NCBI GenBank assembly: GCA_015178975.1
Contig: WHVD01000008.1
Coordinates: 248,001 to 312,000 of the forward strand
Direction of reading: 5' to 3'
DNA from: Hysterangium stoloniferum
Taxonomy: Eukaryota > Basidiomycota > Agaricomycetes > Hysterangiales > Hysterangiaceae
DNA length: 64,000 bases
Position 1 is the stretch's first letter. The number at the start of each line of letters is the position of its first letter. Position numbers and translations under genes: made by a program. Shown here piece after piece: positions 22,653-34,877 of the stretch. Below the pieces are notes generated by a model that did no database searches, had not been told where the DNA came from, and saw only the letters and a list, made by a program, of their open reading frames with translations.

Positions 22653-25573
22653 AGGTCAGCAGTCCAGTAAGCAAACTGGAAATCCCAACCTTATGGGCAA
22701 GCTCAGACCTGATGGCAAACTTACCCCACAGGAAAGGCAGTGGTGTATGGACAACATCCTTTGTCTCTTGTGCAGAAAACCTGGTCATTGAGTTCCAGAA
22801 TGTCCATTGGTGAAAGCAAACTCTGTAAAAAGTCGTACAGCCAAGACTTCCTCCACAGAATCCCCATCAAAGGACAAACTGGCTTCCAACACAAAAAAAG
22901 AGTAAGCAACTCCATGGACTCTGTGTGGGTTGGGAGTTGCATTACCTCTCCATGCATTCATGAGTTTACTCATCTTAACACATCTGCTCTTTAGAACTCT
23001 GACTTGTTTTTTTATTAAACTTATGTCTAATATGATCCCAAAATTCATTTTTTCAGCACTCATAGATTCTGGCTTGACTCATTGTTTTTTAGATACAAAA
23101 TTCATGGAAATAAAGTTATCACCCAAGCTTGCAACATATCCATCCAGTTCCCATGTGGAACATCTCAGTTGGTCACTTTCTATGTGACCCAGTTAGACTC
23201 AAGTTGCTCGGTTGTCCTAGGACATAACTGGCTTACCCAATACAATCCATTGATTGACTGGGTATCAAACAGTATAATTTTCTGGACACCCATGGTACCT
23301 GAAATGGAGAAGTTCACCTCATGGCTTTTCTGTCTCAGACTTTCACCAGACCAGAGCTCAATTATGACATTCATGACAAGGAACTCCTAGCAATTTTTGC
23401 AGCTTTCAAATCATGGCGACACTATTTGGAGGCTCAGGAATTCCAATTGATGTTGTAACAGATCACAAGAACCTGGAATATTTTTCAACTACTAAACTTT
23501 TGACCTGCTGGCAAGCCCAATGGTCCAAATATCTATCAGCATTTAATATGATTATCTGTTTTCGACCTGGCCACCTTGGCAGCAAACCCAATGCTTTGAC
23601 TAGGTGATGGGATGTCTGTCCAAAAGAGGGAGCAACAACTATGCCATGGTAAACCTGCACAACTTGAAACCCATTTTCACAAATCAGCAGCTTACCACAT
23701 CAGTCCACACAACTTTTCTCATCTATCCCATCATCTGTGGAATTATCATTATGGATATTGAGAAACTACATCAAGATGTTCTGTCAGCAATTCTGCTAGA
23801 TCCAATAACTAAAGCATACCTTGACAATCCCATGGACCCTGGTCAACCCCAGTAGTCTCTTGATCAGCATGGTTTCATTAGACTTAACAATCACATATAT
23901 GTACTGGACTCTGATGGCCTCCACCTCAGGATTCTCCAGTACAAACATGACCATCCACTCTTGGGACATTTTGGGTTTAACAAGACTCTATCAATGATAA
24001 GAAGAGAATATACTTGGCCTGGACTCTGAGACTTTTTTAAGCACTATTGTAAATATTGCATTACTTGTCCACACTCTAAATCACAGCATCACAAGCCATG
24101 TGGCCTTTTGAAACAACTCCTGGTACCAGAACACCTGTGGAATTCCATTTCTATGGATTTCATTGAACACCTACCAGACTCTGAAGGCTTTTCTGCCATT
24201 TTAGTCATTGTTGACAGATTCTCAAAACATGGTATTTTCATCCCTACATATGATACCATCACATCTGTGCAGTTAGTGGAACTTTTTATTATTAATGTAT
24301 TTTTCAAGCATGGAGTTCCATCTCATGTAACTTCCAATTGAGGATCAGAGTTTGTATCACTTCTTTAGATCCCTCAGGAAATCCTTGGACATGAAATTAC
24401 ACTTCATGTCTGGACATCACCCAGAAGCTGACAGACAAACCAAACATGTCAATAAAACATTGGAACAATACCTCTGTGTATATTGCAACTATCAACAGGA
24501 CAACTGGAAATCCCTGTTACCACTTGCAGAATTTGCTTACAACAATGCACCCTCAGCCACTACTGGCATTTCCCTGTTCTTTGCAAATAAAGGGTACAAT
24601 CCAAATATTACAGTATACCCAGAATGGAATCTTGCCTCTGCCTGTGCTCAAGAGTTTGTCACAGACCTCCACAAGGAACTCCAGACTGCAAAAAAATCTG
24701 TACAAGAGCAATATCAGCATTCAGTGGACAAAAACCAGATTCTGCCACCCAACTTCAAAATTGGTGATTGTGTTTTTGTCAAAGCCCAATTCTTCCAGAC
24801 TACCCATCCATCAAAGAAACTCACTGAAAAATATTTAGGTTAGTTTGAGTTAATAGCACAAGTAGGTTCAGTTTCATGGACCCTACAGCTTCCAGATAGT
24901 ATGTGCGTGGTACACCTGGTACTGTATTTCATGTTTCTATGCTAGAATTGTGTACTGCTAACACTATCTCAGATCACATGCAATCTCTGCCTCCTCCAGT
25001 CATTATTATGGAGAACCTGAGTTTGAAATCTCACAAATTTTAGACTCAAAAATAGATAAGCATCAATGCACTTGCAAACTGCTTTACTTGGTCAAGTGGG
25101 CAGGTTACAAGGGCACTGATGAAGAGACATCATGGATTTTGGCCATGGAACTCAGTAATGCCACAGAGATCATCACTGACTTTCACACAGCTTTATTTTT
25201 CCCTGTTGCCCTATGTCTCTCTTTGCTTTTACAGGTTTCTGACTTGTTTATTTAAGTCTTAGTGGATCTCCTGTGGACTTTTATGTTTCACATTTTTTTT
25301 TTTTTTTAAAAAAAATTATTAAACTTTATTATTTGTTCATTCAATCTACTTTTATAGGACTATTCTTTTGTCTGACTTCAGTTAACTCTTGTTGGACTTC
25401 TACCAGCTCCCCAGGGACTCTGTCCTCAGAACTCCCAACCTGGGGCTCCAAATACACATACCCACTGTACTCTGCCAAGAGCACCCAGAACTGCCTGCAG
25501 AGTCCCTGGAGCATCTCCACCACAGTCCCCTGAATCCAGTTGCTCTCTTCAAGCAACTGGTTTTGGGCCTCTA

Positions 25574-26389
25574 TGTTACGACTGGAAATTCCACTGGACT
25601 CTGGGCACTAACTTATACGCACCCATGCCCTATACATACCCATTATCAGTTTACTGGAATTCCCGCTGGACTCCGTACATCAGACTTGTCTATGTTCGTC
25701 TTTGTTACGTTGTGTTTCAGTCACTGGAAAACCCACTGGACTCCGTCTCTGTCTATATCTGACCTCATCCCGCACATCAGTCACTGGACCCTGCTCAGAA
25801 AACCCATCACCCCTCTAACAGAGCCCCATTCCCATTTTAGTCAAATGACCTGTCATGATTCGGACTCTGCTTCCACTCCATTTCCTGTTATGGTTTATGA
25901 TTTGTCACTATTCGGACTCCGCTCCATTCCATCCCATTCCTAACACCAAATTTGGTGTTTACTATTCCCGTTTTATGTTTTGCTCGTTTCATTTCATCAT
26001 TACTGGATTTGGTATGACATTCACTCCATGGTTTATTTAAACTGGCAGATGTTGTACATACAATCCAGTCAGAAAATCGGCTTAGATTCCCCCCAGTAAT
26101 CTAATACATTTTCCGCTCTAAACTCCTACTTGAATTACACCACTCACACTAGTTGGAGCCCACGGGCTCCGGCGCATCTATCTCTCTCACCAATCTCGAC
26201 TCACGACCCACGACCTCAGAACTACAACCCCTCAACCCATGACCCCTGCCCAGACTCCCTGGGATTCCTGTCCACCTGTCTGAAATTGGACAACACACTC
26301 TAGCGAGGGTGCAGCCTATAAGCTGAAGCCAAGTCCTACTGGATATCCTGCAGGTTTCTCCAGAAACCCGCCCTGTACATATCCTAACA
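25574..26389 (+). repeat. 5' LTR of Gypsy-2b
   Basis: 816 bp with TG...CA ends. Contains CACCAAATTTGGTGTTT (an inverted repeat) and, near the 3' side, the GGAGCCCACGGGCTCC palindrome seen in all LTRs of this family here. Confidence 0.92.
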
Positions 26390-26775
26390 GTATTTTCTGA
26401 CTAAGACTCGCAGATTGTTTTCAATACGCCACCAAGAAAGAAAGCGAACGCACAGGCATCATTACCTGGACTGTCGACTCTTCATTCCCCATTAACTCTG
26501 TATACCAGCCAGATGCTTGCAAACCAGTCAGAACCCATGGAAGAAGCCCGTATCGAAGAAGTCCCAGAAAACCAGGACGAATCTGTGGCCCCCGACAAGG
26601 GCAAAGGTGTCAAAAATCCTCTGCCTATTGAACGACTGCACTTGGGGGACCCTACTTCTGAATTTTTAGCAGGTACTATAGATAAATGTATGACACACCT
26701 GCTTGAAGAACAAAAGAAAAAGGAACAAGAACCTCCACGGTCAAAAGTCAATGCTCTGGAACCCTTCACGGGTTC

Positions 26776-26943
26776 TGTGAAGAGTCGATAGATTCTGACC
26801 GCTCGATGTATGAAGAATAGTATTTATTCAACTACTATTATTAAGTATTGACCGTCCTGTACAATACTGTAGATTACTAGACTGAAAGTACTAGTAAAGA
26901 GATGCACTACACGTCACAAGAGCAACTGTACAGTTGCTCGTGA
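26776..26943 (+). mobile_element. LTR fragment (same family as the solo LTR at 28436)
   Basis: 168 bp starting TGTGAAGAGTCGATAG, matching the first part of the LTR at 28436-29085 closely. It includes the 20-bp palindrome at 26920-26939. It sits between the Gag start and the protease of Gypsy-2b. Confidence 0.8.
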
Positions 26944-28435
26944 CGATGTCTAATATGATTCCGAAATTCATTTTTTCAGCTTTTATAGATTCTGGCTCGA
27001 CTCATTGTTTTTTAGATACAAAATTCACACAAAAAAATTCTTTGTCAACTTATCCGATAAATCCCATTGGTCTCTGCCTCTTCGATGGCACAAGTAATTC
27101 GGTTGTTACCCAAGCTTGTGATTTACCCATCTGTTTCCCGTGTGGAACATCTCAATTGGTCACTTTCTATGTGACCCAGTTAGACTCAAGTTGTTTGGTG
27201 GTCCTAGGACACAACTGGCTTACCTGCTACAATCTGTTGATTGACTGGATAGCTAACAGTATAACATTCCAGACTCCTGCGGCAGCTGAGGAAACTGTGC
27301 CTGACCCGGCCTCCATGGCACCCATGGCCTTCCCAGCACCTGCAGTCTCAAGGACTCCTGTGATCCCTACGGCACCCATGGCTTCCCTGGAACCCACGGC
27401 ACCTCTGTCTATTTCTCTGATTAATGCTGCAGCTTTTATTAGGGCTTCAAAAATGGATGGGTCCCAGGTGTTCACTATCACCTTAAAAATTGTTGCAGCA
27501 ACTGGACATTTTTCAACCCCGGTATCCGAATCTGAGAAAGCCACTGACCTAGAAGGTGTCCCGGAGAAATATCATGACTTCACAGATGTTTTTAGCAAGC
27601 GAAAAGCTGACCGGCTTCCACCCCACAGAGAATATGACTTAAAAATCGATCTTGAAGACACTAGGACATACATATTTACCTGCTCTCATCCATGGAACTC
27701 TCCGCAATCCGTGATTTCCTGGATGAACATTTGTGCATAGGTTTTATCAGACCCTCAAAGTCTCCTTTTGGAGCACCTGTTCTGTTTGTCAGAAAAAAGG
27801 ATGGATCCCTTCAACTATGTGTTGATTTTAGAGGACTCAATGCTGTCACCAAGAAGGATAAGTATCCACTTCCACTTATATCTGATCTGCTCGATGCTCC
27901 GTGGAATGCCCAGATTTACACCAAATAGATCTCAAACACACCTATCACTTGGTCTGGATCGCTGCAGGCGATGAATGGAAAACCACTTTTAGAACCCGCT
28001 ATGGTGCCTTTGAGTGGTTGGTGATGCCCTTTGGACTCACCAATGCTCCATCTGTTTTTCAGCATTTTATCAACGACATTTTCTCTGACATGCTCAATGT
28101 ATGTGTTATTGTTTACTTGGATGACATTCTTATCTACTCCGAGAAACCCGCAGAACATGACAAACAAGTCTGTGAAGTTCTCCAGAGACTCAGACAACAT
28201 GGTTTATTTGCGAATGGTAAAAAATGTACTTTTGCCACGGACTCCGTGGAATACCTGGGTTTCATGATGGGACCTGACAGACTCCGCATGGATGAAACTA
28301 AAGTGCAAGTCATCAAAGATTGGCCTGAACCCCAAAAAGTCAAAGATATACAATCCTTCCTTGGCTTTGCCAATTTTTACAGACAGTTTATCCACGGATA
28401 TTCCGACATCATGGTACCCCTTACCCATCTTACAT

Positions 28436-29085
28436 TGTGAAGAGTCGATAGATTCTGACCGCTCAATATACGAAGAATAGTGTTTATTCAACTACTATTA
28501 AGGAGTATTGACCGTTCAGTACAATACTATATGTAGATTACTAGACTGATAGTACTAGTATAAGGACGCACTACATGTCACAGGAGCAACTGTACAGTTG
28601 CTCGTGATGACTAGAATTAGAGAATAGAAGAGTTGACCTTTACGGTACAACTTGTAGCTAGAGGTAAAGAGATAATCAGCAAATGACTGAATATCTAGGG
28701 TAAAGAGATAGCAGTGCAAGTCGACTACAGTGTTGACGAGTGCGGAGTTCTGAGAGTGAAACTCAACCTTCGCAGTTCGAGTCCAAATATTATCAGTATG
28801 CAAGAAGACGCTACCTCTATAGGTAGCAGAGATATTACCCTTGACACCTCTCGCTATTCAATGTCTGAGTCATTACGAGGTGGTGTCTGCTGGGTAAAAA
28901 GGTGTCTGAGTTCTAATTGGTGCCGAGTGCACCCACAAGTATACACAATGCTTCGAACTAATGAAATGATGGAATATTCAAAGAATATAACAGATAGATA
29001 AATTTGAATAGAATGTGTAAAATATAAATAAAATAAAAGGAGTGTTTTACCACAATGAAACTGTGGTAAAAGCATACTCCTCACA
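28436..29085 (+). mobile_element. Solo LTR, 650 bp, with 5-bp target duplication
   Basis: Starts TGTGAAGAGTCG and ends ACTCCTCACA, so the ends are TGTGA...TCACA. Flanks are TACAT (28431-28435) and TACAC (29086-29090), a target duplication with one difference. The flanking Gypsy-2b reading is continuous across the site. Contains the palindrome GAGCAACTGTACAGTTGCTC (28584-28603) and, near the 3' end, a long hairpin around GTTTTACCACA...TGTGGTAAAA. Confidence 0.88.
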
Positions 29086-29864
29086 TACACGTAAGGATAC
29101 TCCATGGAATTTTAATGATAAGTGTCAAAAAGCTTTCAATCTTTTAAAAGATTCTTTTTCTTCAGCTCCTATTCTGTCACATTGGAAACCAGACTTCCCG
29201 CTCATCGTTGAAATGGACGCCTCAGATTATGCACTTGGAGCCATTCTGTCTATCCAGGACTCCGACAGAGAAGTCCACCCCATGGCTTTTCTGTCCTGGA
29301 CTTTTACCGGAGCAGAGCTCAACTACGACGTTCATGATAAGGAACTCCTGGCAATCTTTTCAGCTTTCAAAGCATAATGACACTATTTGGAAGGCTTGGG
29401 AACTCCTATTGACATTGTAACAGATCACAAAAACCTGGAATACTTTTCTACCACAAAATGTTTGACCCACTGGCAGGCCCGCTGGTCTGAATATCTATCT
29501 GCCTTCAACATGATTATCCGCTTTCGACCCGGCCATCTCGGCGGCAAACCCGATGCTTTAACTAGACAATGGGACGTCTATCCTAAACAGGGGAGCAATG
29601 ACTATGCCACGGTAAACCTGCACAACCTGAAACCTATTTTCACGAATAAGCAACTTACCGCATCAATCCCATTGTCCGTGGAATTATCATTATGGATATT
29701 GAGAAGTTACATCAAGATATTCTATCAGCAATTCCACTAGACCCGATAACTAAAGCTCACCTTGACAATCCCATGGACCCTGATCAACCTCGGTGGTCTC
29801 TTGATCAGCATGGTTTCATTAGACTTGACGATTGGATCTATGTACCAGACTCCAACGGCCTCCA

Positions 29865-30170
29865 TGTTAGAGTATGATACTACAGCTCTAACATAGTCTA
29901 TTATGATCTCCATATTTTTCTGATATTTGTAGTATTTTTCCCAGCACTGTAGGTGCAGTATTGAGTGAGTTACCTTAGGTCAGTACCTCCTGTATAGGTG
30001 CTTAGATAAGCACCTAGTAGTATAGTCCACTGTGGGTGTGGGAAAGTCTCCTTAGTGTTTACTTTCCAATCACACTCACAGGTATGTCTTTACAGTTGAA
30101 TATACTTAGTGTTTACTTTCCAATCACACTCACAGGGTGTTCTGCAAAGTGTTATTCAACTGTTTCAACA
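29865..30170 (+). mobile_element. Solo LTR, 306 bp, with 5-bp target duplication
   Basis: TGTTAGAGTATG...GTTTCAACA, flanked by CTCCA (29860-29864) and CTCCG (30171-30175). An internal tandem duplication of about 32 bp (CTTAGTGTTTACTTTCCAAT, then CACACTCACAGG) occurs at about 30051-30083 and 30103-30136. It lies inside the integrase region of Gypsy-2b. No other copy of this family is in the window. Confidence 0.85.
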
Positions 30171-31679
30171 CTCCGCCTCAGGACCCTTCAATACAAACAT
30201 CATCATCCACTCTCAGGACATTTCGGGTACAACAAAACTCTATCATTAATAAGAAGAGAATACACTTGGCCCGGACTCCGTGGATTCGTTAAGCACTATT
30301 GCAAATCTTGCACTACTTGTCCCCACTCGAAATCTCAGTGACACAAGCCATACAGCCTTTTGAAACAACTCCCGGTACTGGAATGTCCATGGAATTCTAT
30401 CTCTATGGATTTCATTGAACACCTACTGGATTCCAAAGGCTTTTCCGCCATTCTAGTCATTGTTGACAGATTCTCAAAACAAGGTATATTCATCCCTACT
30501 TATGACACAATTACGTCCATGCAGTTAGTGGAACTTTTTATTATCCACGTATTTTCCAAGCATGGAGTTCTGTCCCACGTGACATCCGATTGAGGATTAG
30601 AGTTCGTATCTCACTTCTTTAGATCCCTCGGGAAATCCTTGGACATGACATTACATTTCACGTCTGGGCATCACCCGGAAGGTGACGGACAAATCAACCA
30701 GACATTGGAACAATCTCTCCGCATATATTGCAACTACCAACAGGACAATTGGAAATCCTTGTTACCACTTGCAGAATTTGCTTACAACAATGCACCTTCG
30801 GCCACTACTGGCATTTCCCCGTTCTTTACAAATAAAGGATATAATCCAAATATTACAGTACATCCAGAACAAAATCTTGCCTCTGCTTGCGCTCAAGAGT
30901 TCACCACGGACCTCCACGAGCTCCACGAGGAACTCCGGACTGCAATACAGTCCACCCAAGAGCAATACCAACATTCAGCAGACAAACACCAGATCCCGCC
31001 ACCAAACTTCAAGATTGGCGATCATGTTTTTGTCAAAGCTCAATTCTTCCAGACTACTTGTCCATCAAAAAAGCTTGCTGAAAAATATTTAGGTCCTTTT
31101 GAAATTATCGCACAAGTAGGTTCAGTCTCTTGGACTCTACGGCTTCTGGATAGCATGTGTGCGGTACACCTGGTATTTCATGTTTCTATGCTAGAACCTT
31201 GTACTGCTAACACTATCCTGGATCACGTGCAATCTCCGCCTCCTCCAGTCATTAATGATGGAGAACCTGAGTTTGAAATCTCACAAATTTTACATTCAAA
31301 AATTGACAAGCGTCGATGCACTTGTAAACTGCTTTACTTGGTCAAGTGGGCGGGATACGAGGGCACCGATGAAGAAACTTCATGGATTTTGGCCATGGAA
31401 CCCGGTAATGCCACGGAAATTGTTACTGACTTTCATACAGCTTACCCCTCAAACCTGGACCACTATCATCTCTCTGACTGCACTCCATGGACCCCGTGTT
31501 ACGTTTGGACTCATTTACATTATTCCCTGTCACCCTATGTCTCTCTTTGCTTTTACAGGTTCTGACATGTTTTTCAAGTCCTTAAGCAGATTTCCCATGG
31601 ACTTTGATTCTTATGTTTTCACGCTTCACTTTTATGTTCAAAAAATTATTAAACTTTTATATTTTCTATTCATCTACAT

Positions 31680-32628
31680 TTATGGGACTGTGTTTTTTCC
31701 CTGCCTCCTCAGCCATCTCCTCAGGGAGCTCCGCGACCTCCGCAGCAACTGCGTCCTCATCTGACTGGCATCCTTGGAACTCCCGACTTGTGGCTCTTCA
31801 TACACATAGCCGCCATACTCTACCAGGAATCTCCAAAACTCCTCACGGAGTCCACACAGTTCCTTTGCCACCACGATATGGACCTTGTTGCTCTTCCAGA
31901 GCAACTCGTTTTGGGCCTCTATGCCCTTGCCGATCCATCCCAAAACCTCGTCCAACCTGGAAAATCCGTCTGACCCGCTAATGTCTCGCGCCCTGGACCC
32001 TGCGGCCTGCTCATGAATTAAAGAACACCTCACTTTGAGGTGCGTGCATTGGTAGCAGCCCGGACCCTGGCTGGACTTTCGATTGCATTCAGTGTTCCGG
32101 TCATTACAACCGAAACACTGCGGGTCATTCTGTGGGGTAGGTGGACTGGTGCCACCTTCCTTGCCTTCTGTTGATATGGTTAGTTCCCTGGTTATCCCAC
32201 TGACCTGAGGCTTACCTTTTGGGGGCTCTCCAGCTCCCCCTCGGACTCTGACTCAACTTCTGTCACCTTGTGCTGAAAATGCCAAGTCAAAAAAAAAAAC
32301 GACAAGTTGAACAGGGACTTACCTTGCCCGCAACTACCACGGCCCTCTCCGCAGCCGCCCAGGCTTTCTCCGTGGCAACCCATACAGCCTCTTCCTCATC
32401 CCTCTTCCTCTTCTCCTCTGCCACTTTTTCCATGGCCAAAGCTGCCTGGTACTCCCTATCCAGGGCCTTCTCGACCTCCCTGGCTTCTTTTTCGGCCTCC
32501 TCCCATTGTCATTGTTGCTCCTCCTGCTGTGCCAAAATTTGGGCAGCAGTGAGTGGCACCCGATAAAGATTGTCCATGGAAGGACCGGTGGTCGGCATTG
32601 CTCTGCGCGGTGTTGGTTTTGGTCCCAT
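31680..32628 (-). pseudogene. Antisense extra gene of Gypsy-2b with zinc-cluster-like motif
   Basis: Runs opposite to gag-pol, between the chromodomain and the 3' LTR. It begins MGPKPTPRRAMPT at 32628. Next come a charged, heptad-like helical stretch (about 32300-32500, runs such as EEAEKEAREVEKAL and EKRKRDEEEA) and an acidic patch (VESESEGELESP). At about 32033-32126 there are six cysteines spaced C-x2-C-x6-C-x9-C-x2-C-x6-C, which is the spacing of fungal Zn(II)2Cys6 DNA-binding clusters. A C-terminal segment follows (LDEVLGWIGKGIEAQ; VEYGGYVYEEPQVGSS). The same gene, same strand and same place occur in the older copy. It may be a captured host gene; its function is unknown. Broken in about three places. 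Confidence 0.65.
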
Positions 32629-32800
32629 TATGTCAAAGATGGGGGTAATAAAGATATATATATAGGCTTGTCGCATTTGAACCTTACTTCCAGATCACAT
32701 GACTCTTTGACACATACATGTAACTGACATGACTTTTGACACATGCGCATAGCTGACAAGAACCTTATCAAGGTCTAGAGCCTCTTTGGGACTTCAGCAT

Positions 32801-32813
32801 AAAGGGAGGGTAC
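32801..32813 (+). other. Polypurine tract of Gypsy-2b
   Basis: AAAGGGAGGGTAC lies directly before the 3' LTR. The matching AAAGGGAGGTAC precedes the 3' LTR of Gypsy-2a at 34371-34382. In LTR elements this tract primes plus-strand DNA synthesis. Confidence 0.8.
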
Positions 32814-33538
32814 TGTTACAACCGGAAATCCCACCAGACTCCAGGCACTAACTTATACGCACCCATGCCCTATATGCACCCATTATCAGTTTACCGAAAT
32901 TCCCGCTGGACTCCATACATCAGACTTGTCTATGTTCATCTTCATTACGTTGTGTTTCAGTCACTGGAAAACCCACTGGACTCCGTCTCTGTCTATATCC
33001 GACCTTGTCCCACGCGTCAGTCACTGGACCCCACTCAGAAAACCCGTCACCCCTCTAACAAAGCCCCATTCCCATTTTAGTCAAATGACCTGTCACAATT
33101 CGGACTCCTCTTCCACTCTGTTTCCCATTATGGTTTATGATTTGTCACTATTTGGACTCCACTCTGTTCTGTCCTGTTCCTAACACCAAATGTGGTGTTT
33201 ACTATTCCCATTTTATGTTTTGCTCATTTCATTAGATTCCCCCCAGTAATCTAATACATTTTCCACTCTAAACTCCTACTTGAATTACACCGCTCACACT
33301 AGTTGGAGCCCACGGGCTCCAGCACATCTATCTCTCTCACCAATCTCAACTCATGACCCATGACCTCTGACTACAACCCCTCGACCCACGACCCCTGCCT
33401 GGACTCCCCGGGATTCCCATCTGCCTGTCTGAAATTGGACAACACGATCTAGCGAGGGTGCAGCCTATAAGCTGAAGCCAAGTCCTACCAGATATCCCAC
33501 GGGTTTCTCCAGAAACCTGCCCTGTAGGTATCCTAACA
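32814..33538 (+). repeat. 3' LTR of Gypsy-2b
   Basis: 725 bp, TGTTACAACCGG...ATCCTAACA, shorter than its 5' partner. Followed by the CTCTA target repeat. Confidence 0.92.
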
Positions 33539-33543
33539 CTCTA

Positions 33544-34174
33544 TGCCTGCAGCTATCTGCCCTAAAATATCCTCCAGGCCCAAGGGCCTGTCCAAGCAAC
33601 CCATTTCCCATGCCACAGATCCTGTGGGCTCATGAACCAGTGAGAACCTCACTTTGAGGTGCACACAGGGCCAACAGCCTGGTCCCTGCCTAGACTTTTG
33701 GTAACATTCTGTGTTCTGGTCATTACAGCTGGAACACCATGGTTGTTCTTTGCCTCCAGGCAGACTGGAGCTGTTTTCCTTGTTTTCTGTTAGTGTGGTC
33801 AGTACCTGGAAACCTCCACAGACCCGAGACTTGCATTTTGGGGGCTCTCGGGCTCCCCCTCAGACTTGGACTCAGCTTCCACCACTTTGTGCTAAAAAAG
33901 AAAACTGCCTTGGCATGTTCCATGGCAACCTGTGCTGCCTCCTCATCCCTCTTTCTCTGCTCCTCAGCCTCCTTCTCCATGGTCAGTGCCACCTGTACTC
34001 CCTCTCCAAGTCCTCCTTGGCCTCTTTGGCTTTCTTCTCTGCTTCCTCCCTTTGTCGATGCTGCTCCTCCCACTGCACCAAGATTTGGGAAGCAGTGAGC
34101 AGAGCCCAATATAGGGAGCCCATGGAGGGCCTGGCACTGGGGATTGGCCTGCAAGGCATCAGTTTTGGACCCAT
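33544..34174 (-). pseudogene. Antisense extra gene of Gypsy-2a, N-terminal half
   Basis: Starts MGPKLMPCRPIPSARPSM at 34174 on the minus strand and parallels the antisense gene of Gypsy-2b along its length. It shares the helical stretch EEAEKKAKEAKEDLERE and the cysteine region near 33640-33735, now diverged. Its C-terminal half lies at 25341-25573 (minus; AEYSGYVYLEPQVGSS), displaced by the Gypsy-2b insertion. Finding the gene in both copies shows it belongs to the family and was not picked up once by chance. Confidence 0.65.
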
Positions 34175-34382
34175 ATTGAATAAGATGATGGGGTAATAAA
34201 GAGGAAGAAATTTTATTATTTCAAAATTTTATATAGGCTTGTTGCATTTGAACCTTACCTTCAGATCACATGACCTCTTGACACATACATGTAACTGACA
34301 TGATTCTTTGACACATATGCATAACTGACAAACTTTATCAAGTTCTAGAGCCTCTTTGGGACTTCAGCATAAAGGGAGGTAC

Positions 34383-34866
34383 TGTTATAATCAGAAGATC
34401 CACCAGACTCCAGCTACTACCATATATGCACCCACACCCTATATGCACCAGTTATCAGTTAACTGGAATACCTGCCAAGACCAGACATCAAACCTGTCCA
34501 TGCCTGACCCTCTGTGTCTTGTGCATCAGTCACCAGACTGCTGGGTCCCACACACATCAAAGCCTGTCTATGTCCGACCCTGTTCCACACCAGTCACTGG
34601 GCTCCACCCAGAGAACCTGACAGCTCTCTAACTGAGCCCCATTCCCATTATGGTCTAATGACCTGTCATGTTTTGGACTCCGCCTCTGTTCTGTTCTATG
34701 ACTAACACCTAATTTGGTGTTTACTTATCTCATTTCATGATCACTTGTTTGGATCTCATTATTACTGGATTTAGTATAAATACATTCCACAGTCTATATA
34801 GTCTGGCAGATGTTGTACATACAATCCAGTCAGAAAATCAGCTTAGATCTTCCCAATAATCTCAGT
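34383..34866 (+). repeat. 3' LTR of Gypsy-2a, incomplete
   Basis: Starts TGTTATAATCAG after a purine tract and follows the Gypsy-2 LTR up to CCCAATAATCTCAGTACA. The last third of the LTR is absent. Confidence 0.8.
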
Positions 34867-34877
34867 ACAATGACTTA

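Larger units (their letters stand above)
26513..31466 (+). pseudogene. Gypsy-2b gag-pol region
   Basis: Start of Gag at 26513 (MLANQSEPMEEA). Protease at about 26946-27300 (IDSGSTHCFLD). Reverse transcriptase at about 27690-28430, with YLDD near 28114-28125. RNase H at about 29200-29560. Integrase at about 30190-31100 (ISMDFIEHL; TSGHHPEGDGQ). Chromodomain at about 31270-31390 (YLVKWAGYEGTDEETSW). Gag-pol of this kind resembles the mushroom elements often called marY1-like; that naming is from memory. Two solo LTRs lie inside. Fossil. Confidence 0.85.
25574..33538 (+). mobile_element. Gypsy-2b: younger full-length chromoviral Gypsy with CTCTA target duplication
   Basis: An 816-bp 5' LTR (TGTTACGACTGG...ATCCTAACA), coding region, purine tract and a 725-bp 3' LTR. 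The 5-bp repeat CTCTA occurs at 25569-25573 and 33539-33543. Outside these, the sequence of Gypsy-2a continues without loss, as the matching uninterrupted site in Gypsy-2b itself (near 31912-31925) shows. The two LTRs differ at roughly one base in ten in the aligned starts, mostly C/T and G/A, so the copy is not recent, though CpG decay inflates the estimate. It is broken about half a dozen times besides two later LTR insertions. Confidence 0.92.
22566..34866 (+). mobile_element. Gypsy-2a: older chromoviral Gypsy copy, interrupted by Gypsy-2b
   Basis: Recognisable parts are: Gag zinc knuckle (CLLCRKPGH, about 22755-22790), protease (about 23030-23290), RNase H (about 23310-23605), integrase (about 23930-24840), chromodomain remains (about 25060-25200), half of an antisense extra gene (25341-25573 and 33544-34174) and a 3' LTR (34383-34866). 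The span 25574-33538 is a later insertion of a related copy. Poor in CpG and broken well over ten times. Nearly every stretch has a close match in Gypsy-2b, which fixes the family. Confidence 0.88.
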
